Source: a virus
Direction: 5' to 3' (one strand)
DNA length: 42,185 nucleotides
Virus record (IMG/VR): IMGVR_UViG_3300033141_001004
Coordinates: 1-42,185 of that record
Part shown: one piece after another, positions 11,846-21,329 of the stretch
How positions within the stretch are numbered: the first letter of the stretch is position 1
How the letters are laid out: each line of letters opens with the position of its first letter
Notes under the pieces: model-generated
Told to the model about the DNA's origin: nothing
The model's input: the letters and a program-made list of their open reading frames with translations, nothing else
Databases searched by the model: none
Made by a program: the position numbers and the translations under genes

Positions 11846-11990
11846 TTGTAATGGGAGAGGATACAATATAGTAACAGTTGTAAGTGGTGAGCTTAAAGTC
11901 ATAAAGGAGTGGTGTATTAAATGTAAAGGTACTGGGATGATAAAGTTACCCCCTGAAAATAGAGATGGTATGGAATGGGAGAGGGAATGA
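11829..11990 (+). CDS. DnaJ-type zinc centre protein (53 aa)
   Basis: CPDCNGRG (4-11) and CIKCKGTG (29-36) are two CxxCxGxG half-sites, the pattern of DnaJ's cysteine-rich domain, spaced for a single zinc. No J-domain. GGAGG lies 4 bases before the chosen ATG; the frame extends up but through the S4 gene. Possibly a chaperone-like or RNA-linked adaptor, as in anti-TRAP. Confidence 0.78.
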   Translation: MIQCPDCNGRGYNIVTVVSGELKVIKEWCIKCKGTGMIKLPPENRDGMEWERE

Positions 11991-12172
11991 AGTATAGGCC
12001 CGATAATTGGAGTAATCCGTATAGCGAACACGGGGCTGACTTAGATGAAATGGGGTGGGAGATAGCATTTGAAGCTGGTGCCGATGCTATGTTAGATGGG
12101 TTACTGAAAGGTGAGTCATTTGAGGGGAAGGTTTACGATAAATTAGGGAGGTGGGTATTTATACCTGAATAG
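11987..12172 (+). CDS. MKYRPxNWxNPY family protein (61 aa)
   Basis: ATG at 11987 (ATGA overlap, GGGAGAGG site). MKYRPDNWSNPYSEHG and EAGADAMLDGLLK match the leftward gene at 38142-38342 (MKYRPENWDNPYMDTG, EAGADAEWQAV). A helical protein of the kind frequent in phage genomes; function unknown. It ends just before a terminator. Confidence 0.82.
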   Translation: MKYRPDNWSNPYSEHGADLDEMGWEIAFEAGADAMLDGLLKGESFEGKVYDKLGRWVFIPE

Positions 12173-12191
12173 ATAAAGCAGGCACAATATT

Positions 12192-12216
12192 GCCCCCGAA
12201 ATGGGGCTTTATTTTT
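12192..12216 (+). terminator. Intrinsic terminator
   Basis: GCCCC (12192-12196) pairs with GGGGC (12203-12207), 6-base loop, followed by TTTATTTTT. It closes the small-gene unit before the late promoter. Confidence 0.85.
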
Positions 12217-12219
12217 ATG

Positions 12220-12228
12220 TGGTATAAT
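12220..12228 (+). promoter_or_regulatory. Late promoter, extended -10
   Basis: TGTGGTATAATGATAG context: TG-G-TATAAT (12220-12228) with no -35 match. Near-identical to TGTGGTATAATAA at 21328. It drives the terminase genes. Confidence 0.65.
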
Positions 12229-12247
12229 GATAGATAGGGGGTGCTAT

Positions 12248-12385
12248 ATGCCTTGGAAGGTCGTAAAAGCCAAGACGGGCTGGAACATAGTTAAATCCGA
12301 TACAGGCAAGGTTGTCGGGCATTCCGACACCAAAGCCAAAGCGGAGGCGTCTGTAAGAGCGAGATATAGGGGTTATAAGAAATGA
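12248..12385 (+). CDS. Small basic protein, first late gene (45 aa)
   Basis: ATG after GGGGGTG; the TGA overlaps the next ATG by 4 bases. MPWKVVKAKTGWNIVKSDTG followed by TKAKAEASVRARYRGYKK is a pattern I know from small phage proteins (two-strand beta plus basic helix) at the head of terminase operons. Role unknown; DNA contact by the basic tail is plausible. Confidence 0.8.
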   Translation: MPWKVVKAKTGWNIVKSDTGKVVGHSDTKAKAEASVRARYRGYKK

Positions 12386-12912
12386 GTAGAACTTACCCCG
12401 TTCATCCGCAAAAAGAAGAACACCGCAGATTAATGACCGACCCCTCATATAGACCTGAAGTGTCAAGGGATGTTGCGAATATTTGCAGTATACTTGATAT
12501 AAAAAGCCCCAACACTCATTACAGATGGCTCAGGGAATATGAGAGGGGTAATGGGGAGTTTGATTTAAGAAAAGCCCTTAATGATAATAAGGAAGAACTC
12601 TTTGATGCCTTAATGAAGGCTGTTAAAAATGGGAGACCGAATTCACAGATATTAAAGCTATTCACCCAATTAACGGGTGATTTAGTAGATAGGAAAGAGG
12701 AGAGTATAAGGGTTGACTTTACCCCAACAGACAGAATTAGAATCGGTGCCGAACTCAGAGACCACCTTAGACGAGAATGGGAAACTACTGGAAACTGCCC
12801 TGTGTGTGGGCAGTGTAAAGCACTTCGCCACGAAGTATGCGTGGATTCAAAATCAGAACTCCCTGAAGATAGAGAAGTGGCAACCCTGGGATTACCTGCT
12901 GGACTTGATTGA
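12382..12912 (+). CDS. terS: Putative small terminase subunit (176 aa)
   Basis: The position, directly before the large terminase, and a helical N-terminal domain (VSRDVANICSILDI, THYRWLREYERG) suit a DNA-recognition terminase subunit. The middle has KALNDNKEELFDALMKAVKNG. The last 66 codons overlap the large-subunit ORF by 200 bases, and the tail contains CPVCGQC. The unusual overlap makes the true C-terminus uncertain. Assigned by context more than by motif. Confidence 0.6.
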   Translation: MSRTYPVHPQKEEHRRLMTDPSYRPEVSRDVANICSILDIKSPNTHYRWLREYERGNGEFDLRKALNDNKEELFDALMKAVKNGRPNSQILKLFTQLTGDLVDRKEESIRVDFTPTDRIRIGAELRDHLRREWETTGNCPVCGQCKALRHEVCVDSKSELPEDREVATLGLPAGLD

Positions 12913-14317
12913 CATAATCAAAACATATAACCTCGTTTATATATTAAAAGCGTCCCAGTTGGGTATTTCGTGGTTAATGGCGATTATAAACGACCACATA
13001 GCTAATTTTAATGAGACGGCTAAGTGTTTGCTTTTAAGTCAGGGGCAGGTAGAAGCTCAGGATTTGCTCTCTAAAGTTAATTTCATACATGAGAGATTGC
13101 CCGATTGGCTCAAACTCCCCGTAGATAAGGACAATCGTGAACTATTTGCTCTTAAAGGGAATAGGGCTGAGGTCAGGGCTTTACCCTCCACCGAGAAAGC
13201 GGGGCATGGATTTCAGGGTTCTTTGATAACAAGGGATGAGTTGGCAAGGCACGAATATGCCAGAGACAATTACAGGGCTGTAGCTCGTTCTGGAGCCCCG
13301 ATGGTGGAACTCTCAACGGCTAACAAGCAAGACCCGACCAACTACTTCCAAGAGAAGACCGAGGAATACTATTATCACCCCGAAACAGTAAAGAGGGTTT
13401 TGCCCTCTGGGGTAGAGATATACACCAATCCAACCAAACCAGGGACTTGCCTTGTGTTTCTGGCGTGGTGGTTGAGACCTGTCAGGGAAGAGGGGTTGAC
13501 CCTTCAGGAATGGTGGGATAGTAGGATAGCCCCACGGTTCACTTCATTAGAGATTGAGGAGCAGTTCCCCTCGTCAATTCAAGACGTCTTCAAGCCATCA
13601 ATCACAAAGGCTTATTTTGAAACTCAAGCCCTAGAAGATATGGGATATGATGTTATGCCTCCGATTAAACAGGATACTATAAACACATTTAACAATGTGG
13701 TAAGGGTGTATAAACTACCTATAGCTGGGAGGAAGTATTTAGTTTTCACCGACCCCTCCGATGGTGTAGAAGACCCCTTTGTTACTGGGGTGATGGACTT
13801 TGTTACAGGGGAAATCGTCTGCTCCGCTACGGGGATGGAACGGATAGACCGAGTAGCCGAGATACACGATTATTTGGTAAGAGAATATAAGGCTACCAAT
13901 TCGTTCGAGTATAATGGGAGTGTCGGGGGTGCTTTCTGGAAATGCCTGCAAGACCTCAACACCCCCCATCAAGCCCCAAGAAGGAAGACTGACGGCTCAA
14001 TTGACATTGGCAAGAAGGGGCAAACCGTGTCAGGTCAGCATAAGGAAAAGATTATCGGCGATTTAGCCTCTTTAGGTGTTGCTAAAAGACAGATAGTGTG
14101 CCATGACCGAGAGTTTATGCAACAGGCAAAGATGGTTCAAAGGGATGGGGGCAAACCCATAATGGACAGAAACCAAACCTACGATTGGGTAATGATGATG
14201 GCTGGATTATGGCAGTTACAAAAATACACGCCCAGAGTTTCATTTAAGGCGTATACATTAGAACCAGATATGGATGGTAATTATGGGAATACCCTCGAAC
14301 CAGGAGTGTTTAGATGA
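12713..14317 (+). CDS. terL: Terminase large subunit (534 aa)
   Basis: Packages DNA into the prohead: an N-terminal ATPase and a C-terminal RNase H-like nuclease. The Walker A variant KASQLGIS is at 79-86; the Walker B-type DE is in LITRDELARHEY; coupling motif III is in VELSTANKQDP. Nuclease acids lie in VFTDPSDGVEDPF and in YDWVMMMAGLW. The TTG start at 12713 has GAGGAG ten bases upstream; the only other start in frame, a GTG near residue 32, lacks a site. The 200-base overlap with the preceding ORF is large. Confidence 0.9.
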   Translation: MTLPQQTELESVPNSETTLDENGKLLETALCVGSVKHFATKYAWIQNQNSLKIEKWQPWDYLLDLIDIIKTYNLVYILKASQLGISWLMAIINDHIANFNETAKCLLLSQGQVEAQDLLSKVNFIHERLPDWLKLPVDKDNRELFALKGNRAEVRALPSTEKAGHGFQGSLITRDELARHEYARDNYRAVARSGAPMVELSTANKQDPTNYFQEKTEEYYYHPETVKRVLPSGVEIYTNPTKPGTCLVFLAWWLRPVREEGLTLQEWWDSRIAPRFTSLEIEEQFPSSIQDVFKPSITKAYFETQALEDMGYDVMPPIKQDTINTFNNVVRVYKLPIAGRKYLVFTDPSDGVEDPFVTGVMDFVTGEIVCSATGMERIDRVAEIHDYLVREYKATNSFEYNGSVGGAFWKCLQDLNTPHQAPRRKTDGSIDIGKKGQTVSGQHKEKIIGDLASLGVAKRQIVCHDREFMQQAKMVQRDGGKPIMDRNQTYDWVMMMAGLWQLQKYTPRVSFKAYTLEPDMDGNYGNTLEPGVFR

Positions 14318-15996
14318 CAACAAAAAAGGAAGCCCAAAGTTTCAAGCAGTATATTGTAGATAAACGTCATTCGCAGAGGATTTATGAGCAAGAGATAGAC
14401 ATGAAGTTCTTTGAAGATAAGTACGACATGCCGTTTATAAAAAATCCCAAGTATCAATTAAGAACTGGCTATGTATCGGGGATGCTAAATACTGTTGCTT
14501 CTCAAATGATAGGCAATAACCCAAGATGCTTTACTAAACCAAGGAGCGATAATAATGAAAAAACAAAAGAGGCTGCCGATAGAGTAGCGGCGGAGGGAAA
14601 CAGGTGGTTAAGGGCTTGGCTTAGAACATACCGAAACCCGTATAGAAAAACATTCAAGATGGTCAATGCGGTGGGTCAGGCGTGGATTTATATGGTACAC
14701 GATGAACGCCTTTTAAGGATGGATGATTGGCAGAAGAAAGAACCTGACTCTATCCCTGTCGTGCCGATATTCCACCATCCGACTGTGGTATTCTGTGAAC
14801 CCACAGAAATTGATGCCAACGGGCAACCCCAAAGGGTGGTAGTTTCCTTCAAGAGAATGGCGGGTGATATAATCCATGACCACCCCGACAAGGCAAAACT
14901 ATTTAGGGGTAAATACGAAAATGATACTGACCTAATAGATTACTTCTTATATGTAGATGATACTTTAGTCTATGCCGAGGCAGGCGGCGTAACGATAGTT
15001 GATAAGCCAAATATATACAAAGAGGTAACATTTGTTCAAATTGATACAGGGTGGGGGATAGAAACCGCAGATAAAGACCCTGCATTAATGGCATTTTCAA
15101 GGTCAAGGATGATGAGGGACTTGATTGTTGAGACATCTACCATGAATTCTGACATTGCCACCAGTGCCCATCGGGAAGCGCACAATACGCAAACGGTAAT
15201 TCTTCCAGCGGGTGAAGAGAAGCCAGGGGATATGCTGGATGGGTACAAACACCAAGCTGATGACTCTGTAAACGTTATAGTCCTCCCACCTGGCTCAGAG
15301 TGGAGACAGGATGCACCCTTAAAATTGAGTTCGGATGTTTATGCCCACGTTGCCATGTTAGAAAATAAAATGAATAACAACTTCCCTGGCGTATTACAAG
15401 GTGGTGTGGCACCTTCGGGGAGGGAGGGCGATAGGGCAAGTGGCTCCGCCCATTCAATTTACGACTCTCCAATGGAGAATAATAACATATTATGGGCTAC
15501 TGCCATAGATTTGGGGATGAAGATATGCTCTAAAGTAGCGGGGATGAAGCCCCCGAAATTACAGAAGGGTGATGCGGACTCTTACTGCGAATTAACAGTT
15601 GATTTGAGTAAGGAAGACCCGATAGCATTAAGCAGAAGGACGGCGGAGGGTGAAGCATTGTGGACTAGGGGTGTGATAGACTTTGAAGAGTTCCACATGA
15701 ACTATATGGGTAAGACGAAGGATGAGGCGACTAAGGCAAAGGCTAAGGTGTGGATAGAAAGAGCCATGAGGGAAAGTCCCGCCTTCCAACAGTTGATTAT
15801 TCAGACCGCCGCAGAGGAAATGGGGAAAGAGGAAGAACTTGCCCAAATAGAGGCGGAACTTCAGGGTGGTGCTATAAGCCCCGTTCCCAAGACTGGTTCT
15901 AGGGGTGGAGAGCCACGAAACCGAAACATAAAAACACCTCTGGGCGCTGAGATGGCAGACCAAGCTGCATTCCACGAGCCGAGGGAGAGGGCGTAA
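14314..15996 (+). CDS. Portal protein (560 aa)
   Basis: Dodecameric ring at one head vertex through which DNA enters. The position after terL, the length, and features such as GYVSGMLNTVASQMIGNNP, the long helix EKTKEAADRVAAEGNRWLRAWL, the central beta domain with HHPTVVFCEP, and the late helical SAHSIYDSPMENNN support it. The C-terminal 80 residues are charged and helical. It overlaps terL by 4 bases. Confidence 0.85.
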   Translation: MTTKKEAQSFKQYIVDKRHSQRIYEQEIDMKFFEDKYDMPFIKNPKYQLRTGYVSGMLNTVASQMIGNNPRCFTKPRSDNNEKTKEAADRVAAEGNRWLRAWLRTYRNPYRKTFKMVNAVGQAWIYMVHDERLLRMDDWQKKEPDSIPVVPIFHHPTVVFCEPTEIDANGQPQRVVVSFKRMAGDIIHDHPDKAKLFRGKYENDTDLIDYFLYVDDTLVYAEAGGVTIVDKPNIYKEVTFVQIDTGWGIETADKDPALMAFSRSRMMRDLIVETSTMNSDIATSAHREAHNTQTVILPAGEEKPGDMLDGYKHQADDSVNVIVLPPGSEWRQDAPLKLSSDVYAHVAMLENKMNNNFPGVLQGGVAPSGREGDRASGSAHSIYDSPMENNNILWATAIDLGMKICSKVAGMKPPKLQKGDADSYCELTVDLSKEDPIALSRRTAEGEALWTRGVIDFEEFHMNYMGKTKDEATKAKAKVWIERAMRESPAFQQLIIQTAAEEMGKEEELAQIEAELQGGAISPVPKTGSRGGEPRNRNIKTPLGAEMADQAAFHEPRERA

Positions 15997-16241
15997 TGGA
16001 AGACGGATTTGCAAATATATTAACCGATGAATTAAAGGTTGCCATACGAGAGTTACGTGGTGCTACTCAGGATATGTTTAAGGGCACTAGACCATATCGG
16101 AGAACGAGAATGTCCAATGAAGAAGCGGTTGCCCGATACATGGTCATACCAGAAGAGCAAAAGATGCAGTTAAGGCAAAATCCTGACTTTAATTTATTTG
16201 AGCAGGAAGTCCAGAAGATAATGGAGGGATACAATGGCTGA
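15996..16241 (+). CDS. Small hypothetical virion-operon protein (81 aa)
   Basis: Starts within the portal stop (TAATG) and overlaps the next gene by 8 bases. Helical and basic, with NEEAVARYMVIPEEQKMQ and a tail NLFEQEVQKIMEGYNG. It may be a small assembly or internal protein; no family is recognised. Confidence 0.72.
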   Translation: MEDGFANILTDELKVAIRELRGATQDMFKGTRPYRRTRMSNEEAVARYMVIPEEQKMQLRQNPDFNLFEQEVQKIMEGYNG

Positions 16242-17802
16242 TATAGGAGAACAATTTAAGGCTTTCGGGCAACAATTCAGTGATGAATGGAAATATCAGC
16301 AGTTTCTTGCTAGTGTTTATGGTGATTGGCTATTAGGTTTGGGGTATAGAGCCATGACATCATTCACCCGAACCCCCCTTTATAATTGGTGGTTAAGAAA
16401 CGGGAAACCGACTAATGCTTCTGGATATAGAAAGGAATTTCCCAAGTTAAAAGAAATGGCTCAGGAAGAAGCAGATTTGGCTAAATCATTAAGCGAATAT
16501 GGCGTTGAACTAAATCCTGATAACCCGCAACAGATTGCGTTACCCGATGGGAGGGTCGCTACGTTATCGTGGTGGCAAGGGCTTACGGACGGACAGAAGA
16601 TGCAAGTCACTGGTGGTAGAGTTATTGGTGGTGTTGTTTACACCCCCGATGGTAGGGCTGTAACAGCAGGGTCTTTGGGGCTTTCGGGTGATGCTACTAC
16701 GGCGGATGTATTAAGAAGTTTACCCACCAAGGAACCAGACGAACCCACATTTGACCCTAATGCCATGACGGATTTTCAAGCGGAACAAGTGGCAAGATGG
16801 GAAAGGCAAGACGCATTGCAAGCGCAACAGTTTCAAGCACAACTAGCACAGCAAAGGGCAGAAGAACAGAGGGCGGCGGATATAAGTGGTCTTACGGCAG
16901 CACGGCAGAGGGGTGAGGCTTTCAGGCAGAGACTTGGTGCTAGAAAGGATATGTATGCCCGTGAAGAATGGGAGAAACGGGCAGAACAAGAAGAAGCGCA
17001 ATTAGAGCAAAATATCGCTGGTGCTAGAAACTGGGTGGAGAGAGCACAGGCGCAAGGGCAAAGACAAGCGTGGCAAAGACCCCAATTAAGACTAACTGAT
17101 GAGGAAAGATACAAGGAACTTGAGGCAGAAAGAAAGGCACTCCTTAACATGAGGAAGGAGATAATGGAGGAGGTTGACCCCTCCAATATATCGGGTAGTA
17201 TGCTGAGGATATTCCCAGATGCTGGAGAAGCTGAGGCTATTTTAGACCAGATTGATGCGACATTAGATGCTAATCGTGTCCAGAGATTTAATATAGATGC
17301 CAGAAGGACGGGGTTGGTACAACAGGCAGCCCCTGGCTTTTTGGAGGGGGCAAACTTGAGTGCAGGTGCTGCTGAGGCTATGGCGGGGAGATTTGCATTT
17401 AACCCCCAATCAACTGAATTCGCTAAGTTCACCCCTAAGGGGAGAGATGCTTTAACTAATATAGGCAGGGTAGCAGGGGTTACTTCTATGGGCGGAGGTG
17501 GTGGTTTGCCAACTCCTGAATTTAAGGGGGTTGAATTCCCGAATTGGTTAAGACCTTTTACGGGGGGATATAAGGGTAAGTATATCCCAGGCACTGGTAC
17601 AACTAGAGGTACAGCGCCTCAACTGGGTATACCCAGCGGAAGACAGTTAGCTAGTATTCTCCCCACGCAGAGAGAACAGTTAATCGGATATGGGCAGTTT
17701 ACGGGTCGGAATTGGGCAGATGTAGCGCAATTAGGGCGTAGGCAAATACCTCAGAATTTAAGGCTCGGCAGGACATTTCGGACTGCTCGCCAGTGGGCAT
17801 GA
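16234..17802 (+). CDS. Gln/Ala-rich coiled-coil virion-type protein (522 aa)
   Basis: Residues 1-60 are aromatic and partly hydrophobic (FLASVYGDWLLGLGYRAM, PLYNWWLRNG). About 170-310 form a long coiled coil full of Gln, Ala, Arg and Glu (AQLAQQRAEEQRAADIS, AEQEEAQLEQNIAG). The C-terminus is Gly/Thr-rich and low in complexity. This resembles internal or ejection proteins encoded near portal genes in short-tailed phages. Not recognised at family level. Confidence 0.65.
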   Translation: MADIGEQFKAFGQQFSDEWKYQQFLASVYGDWLLGLGYRAMTSFTRTPLYNWWLRNGKPTNASGYRKEFPKLKEMAQEEADLAKSLSEYGVELNPDNPQQIALPDGRVATLSWWQGLTDGQKMQVTGGRVIGGVVYTPDGRAVTAGSLGLSGDATTADVLRSLPTKEPDEPTFDPNAMTDFQAEQVARWERQDALQAQQFQAQLAQQRAEEQRAADISGLTAARQRGEAFRQRLGARKDMYAREEWEKRAEQEEAQLEQNIAGARNWVERAQAQGQRQAWQRPQLRLTDEERYKELEAERKALLNMRKEIMEEVDPSNISGSMLRIFPDAGEAEAILDQIDATLDANRVQRFNIDARRTGLVQQAAPGFLEGANLSAGAAEAMAGRFAFNPQSTEFAKFTPKGRDALTNIGRVAGVTSMGGGGGLPTPEFKGVEFPNWLRPFTGGYKGKYIPGTGTTRGTAPQLGIPSGRQLASILPTQREQLIGYGQFTGRNWADVAQLGRRQIPQNLRLGRTFRTARQWA

Positions 17803-17813
17803 GGAGATAATTT

Positions 17814-20800
17814 GTGAGCGATAGATGGTGGAAACCTAAAAGCGTTTTCTTAGACGAAGAATTAACTGAGGCTGAGGGGCAGAGGAACTGGGCTTTGCCT
17901 ATGACCCAAACCGTTCCAGCTTACGAGAAACCGAAACAGTGGTTTGAGCAAGTATCTGAAAAGATGGGGGAGGGTATTGCCAAAGTCCCCATTTTGCCAA
18001 AAGCGTTAGAGTTTATCGCTCCAGCCTTTGAGTTTATTCACGAGCATATAGAACAACCCTTTGCGGCGATTATCACTTCACCTTGGGCACCTGACCTCCC
18101 TTGGAAGAAGGGGGAGTCTTGGTCTGAGCATAAAACACGAGAATATAAAGCATGGGACGCACCGACCTATGTTAAGGGTCTGGCTGAGTTTGCCATGCCT
18201 TTGTGGTGGCTTCCTTATTTCAGTTGGGCTGGTGCAGGCGCAAGGGCTTTAGGTGTTGGTTCAAAGGCTGCCTCCAAGATTGCCAAATCAGGCAAGATGT
18301 TGCGTGTTAGCGATAAAGGTTTTCTCCCCCCACCCGAACTCTTGGATAATGTTCTATTCAGGGCGGGTCGTTTAACGAGGGCAATGGAGCACGTTCCCAT
18401 TGTTAATAAAATAGTGAAAATGGTTGGGGGTGAAGGGGCATTTATCTCTAAAAAAGAAGCGGGGAGAATATCACAATTAGCCAAAGCGGGTGAGATTGCA
18501 GGGGGTAAGGATGCCTTAACACTTGCTAAAATGGAACTGGTGAAACTGGGCTTTCTTAATAGTATGAGAGACGGTGTGTCAAGGTTACTCGTTCCTAAAT
18601 TACAGGTATTAGAACACGCTACAAAGGGGGGATTGCCCAGATTGCTTGCGATGGATGCTAGGGGTGTTGTTGGTAATATTGTTAGCAAAACAGGCAAGAG
18701 CCAGTATTTGTATGATGTTTTAGAGGGTGCTATCAAGAACAAGCAAGGCTATAAATTCCTCACTAAAGAAGCCGAGAAATATGTTGATACCTTAACTGAA
18801 GTTGTAGATGACATTTGGAAGATGGCAAAGCAAGAGGGTTTAAGGATGCCCAAGGAGAAGTTCCTCCATAGAATAGTCAAGGGTAAGTTAAACCCCGATA
18901 CTGGTAAATTTGAAAAGTCTGAGTTCGGTTCGTTTATTTCCAAGAGCCGTATACATGAAACCATGAAAGAGGGCGTGGAGCAAGCTGAGAAGATAGGGTC
19001 AAGATTGGAATACGGGTTGGATATTTCGGAGAGTATCACATCTACTATTAGTCATTATATGAGACAGATAGCTAAAAAAAGGTTTAATAAAGCCCTTCAC
19101 CCATTAGGGAAAACTCCGAGGGCGAAGGTTTTGGAAGCAATGGGGGAAGAGGGCACTGAACTTATGATGATGAGGACAGCACAGAAAATGGGTGCGGGGG
19201 TTGCTAACCCTGAGAGGTATTCCCAACTCATAGATTTAGAAAAACAAATCACAAGGCATTATAAAGGCAAGCAGATAATCGGTGAGGATTTGGTTCAATT
19301 TACCAAGCACCCATCATTTAAGAATAAACTATTCCCCACAGAGGTTGTAAAAACAGCCGAGAAGATTTTAGGCGATGAGGGGCAGAAGTGGCTCACCACA
19401 ATGGCGCAAATATCTGGTACGTCTCGTATGTTGGTGGCGGCGATGGACTTATCAGCCCCGTTCATTCAGGGGTTGGCTGTGGCTGGCAGAAACCCCGCAG
19501 CGTGGGCGGGTATGCTAAAGAGGAATTTGGAGTTCTTTATAAAACCTGAGAACTTCTATAAATATATGACCGACCCCAAAACAATGGCAATCGCCTCGGA
19601 AAGAATATCAGCAGGCGGTTCGGGTTCTACCTTTGAGTTCTTTAATGCACTTTTACCCCTACAAAGAGGACTGGGTAAAGTTCCAACAGTTGGTAAACCA
19701 TTAAAGGGATTGGTTGGGCAAACCTATGGTAGGGCGGAGGCTGCATTTTCAGGTGGTGGTGAAGCTGCTAGGAATTATATGTGGCAAGCGATGAGGCATA
19801 GAGCTCTTAATCCTGATGGGACATTAAACCGTGCCTTAGCTATGGATTTAGCCAGAACGATAGATAGAATGACGGGTGTTATGTCTACTGAGGCTTTAGC
19901 GATAGGAAGGACACAGCAGGACTTTGAAAACGCCTTCGTATTCTTTGCCCCACGTTACACTAGGGCTGGTCTGTCATTCGTCTCAGACGCTCTCAGGGGT
20001 GGTATGGCTGGGGCGGAGGCACGTAAATCGCTGGCTGCTTTAACGGCTGGCGGGGCATCAATGTATTATGGTGTGTGTAAGGCATTGGGGCAACAGCCAA
20101 ACTTAAATCCCAATTCTGGCAGGTTTATGACTATAAAAGTGGGGGATACTCACATCGGAATAGGCGGAATAATGGTCGCATTAATGAGGTTTGGTTATGA
20201 TGTGGCGGCTACAGCGTTAGAAGACCCGATTAATTTAGTTAAACCCCTAAGTGAAGGTTCGGTAAATAGGTGGGATAACCCGTTTATAAGGTTTCTATAT
20301 GCAAGGACAGCCCCATTAACATCAACTCTATATGGAACATTGGTAGAACAAGCGGATTACTTCGGTGAGCCATTTGAAAGTGTAGGAGATTGGGCTAATT
20401 TCATGGCAGATAAAGTTACCCCGATTGCCGTTCAGGGTGTGATAGACGACCCTTCTATAGAATTGGGTGTGGCTGAGTTCGCTGGTTTAAGAGCGTTTCC
20501 TAAGAGTGCGTGGGAACTTTTAGACGAAGAGAGGGATGACATTGCGTTAAGGGAATTTAATGATGTCTATGACAATCTAAACGATTTAGAACAGACAAGG
20601 GTGGATAAGTTCCCCACAGTTCAAAGGCTACAGAAGGATATAGATGCCCAGACTGTAGCGAGGGGAGATGCCACAAGCGTAGCGTGGCTTAACTGGGAAC
20701 GTGAAAAGAACGTAGCGAGAGAAGTTTACGAAGAAACATTACATAATTTACAGAGAGCCTATGATGATGGCGTTATTACGGGTGTTCAGTTTAGGGAGAG

Positions 20801-21317
20801 GATGTCTGATGCTGGATACGGGCTTGGGGCGACTTATGAGCACATAAATAAACAACCCGAATACAAAGAGGTTATGGAAACTCTTAAAAAGCCTCGCAAA
20901 ATAACCGACAGGCACATTAAAGACATAGCCTCTGCCGAATTCATGGATAGGATGTATAGAAAGGATGAAGATGGCAGGACTGAGTTTGAGGATAAATACG
21001 GGCTATTCCAATATGACAAATACAACGCCTACATAGAGGAATTCAGGGCTAAATACGGTGAGGAAATCTACCAGTATGTTCTCGAAGAAAAGCGGGAGAG
21101 GGATGAGAACCTACCTCCGCTAGCGAAAGAATACCAAAGGTCTAAAGAAATAATGAAACCCTATTGGGCAATTAAGGATAGGGTTATAAAGCAGTTCGGC
21201 AGGGCTTTTGCGGAGAGTTCACGGGGTCAGAGTTTAATAACCAAGATGAGAAAGGCACTGCGCCTCCAGAACCCTTTAATTGAAAAATATTACCAGATGT
21301 TCTATGCCCAAAAGTAG
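17814..21317 (+). CDS. Very large virion-associated protein (1167 aa), polyvalent/ejection-type
   Basis: GTG start with GAGGAG seven bases before. A 3.5-kb gene between portal and scaffold. A region near 120-150 is hydrophobic (FAMPLWWLPYFSWAGAG). The middle has ISGTSRMLVAAMDLSAPFI and NAFVFFAPRYTRAGLSFVSD, a pattern found in the LPD38-like part of large phage polyvalent proteins, with hydrophobic stretches near ALTAGGASMYYG. The last 300 residues are charged helices. No lysozyme or protease motif was found. A DNA-ejection protein that enters or crosses the host envelope is the best guess. Confidence 0.65.
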   Translation: MSDRWWKPKSVFLDEELTEAEGQRNWALPMTQTVPAYEKPKQWFEQVSEKMGEGIAKVPILPKALEFIAPAFEFIHEHIEQPFAAIITSPWAPDLPWKKGESWSEHKTREYKAWDAPTYVKGLAEFAMPLWWLPYFSWAGAGARALGVGSKAASKIAKSGKMLRVSDKGFLPPPELLDNVLFRAGRLTRAMEHVPIVNKIVKMVGGEGAFISKKEAGRISQLAKAGEIAGGKDALTLAKMELVKLGFLNSMRDGVSRLLVPKLQVLEHATKGGLPRLLAMDARGVVGNIVSKTGKSQYLYDVLEGAIKNKQGYKFLTKEAEKYVDTLTEVVDDIWKMAKQEGLRMPKEKFLHRIVKGKLNPDTGKFEKSEFGSFISKSRIHETMKEGVEQAEKIGSRLEYGLDISESITSTISHYMRQIAKKRFNKALHPLGKTPRAKVLEAMGEEGTELMMMRTAQKMGAGVANPERYSQLIDLEKQITRHYKGKQIIGEDLVQFTKHPSFKNKLFPTEVVKTAEKILGDEGQKWLTTMAQISGTSRMLVAAMDLSAPFIQGLAVAGRNPAAWAGMLKRNLEFFIKPENFYKYMTDPKTMAIASERISAGGSGSTFEFFNALLPLQRGLGKVPTVGKPLKGLVGQTYGRAEAAFSGGGEAARNYMWQAMRHRALNPDGTLNRALAMDLARTIDRMTGVMSTEALAIGRTQQDFENAFVFFAPRYTRAGLSFVSDALRGGMAGAEARKSLAALTAGGASMYYGVCKALGQQPNLNPNSGRFMTIKVGDTHIGIGGIMVALMRFGYDVAATALEDPINLVKPLSEGSVNRWDNPFIRFLYARTAPLTSTLYGTLVEQADYFGEPFESVGDWANFMADKVTPIAVQGVIDDPSIELGVAEFAGLRAFPKSAWELLDEERDDIALREFNDVYDNLNDLEQTRVDKFPTVQRLQKDIDAQTVARGDATSVAWLNWEREKNVAREVYEETLHNLQRAYDDGVITGVQFRERMSDAGYGLGATYEHINKQPEYKEVMETLKKPRKITDRHIKDIASAEFMDRMYRKDEDGRTEFEDKYGLFQYDKYNAYIEEFRAKYGEEIYQYVLEEKRERDENLPPLAKEYQRSKEIMKPYWAIKDRVIKQFGRAFAESSRGQSLITKMRKALRLQNPLIEKYYQMFYAQK

Positions 21318-21329
21318 TTAAAAATAGTG

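Noticed and set aside
16833-17594. Long minus-strand ORF (253 codons) opposite the coiled-coil gene
   Set aside because: Shadow of a biased-codon gene; Ser/Ala-rich with no ribosome site, in the wrong direction inside the late operon.
18215-18742. Minus-strand ORF of 175 codons inside the 1167-residue gene
   Set aside because: Shadow ORF; no start signal and low-complexity Leu/Pro/Ser composition.
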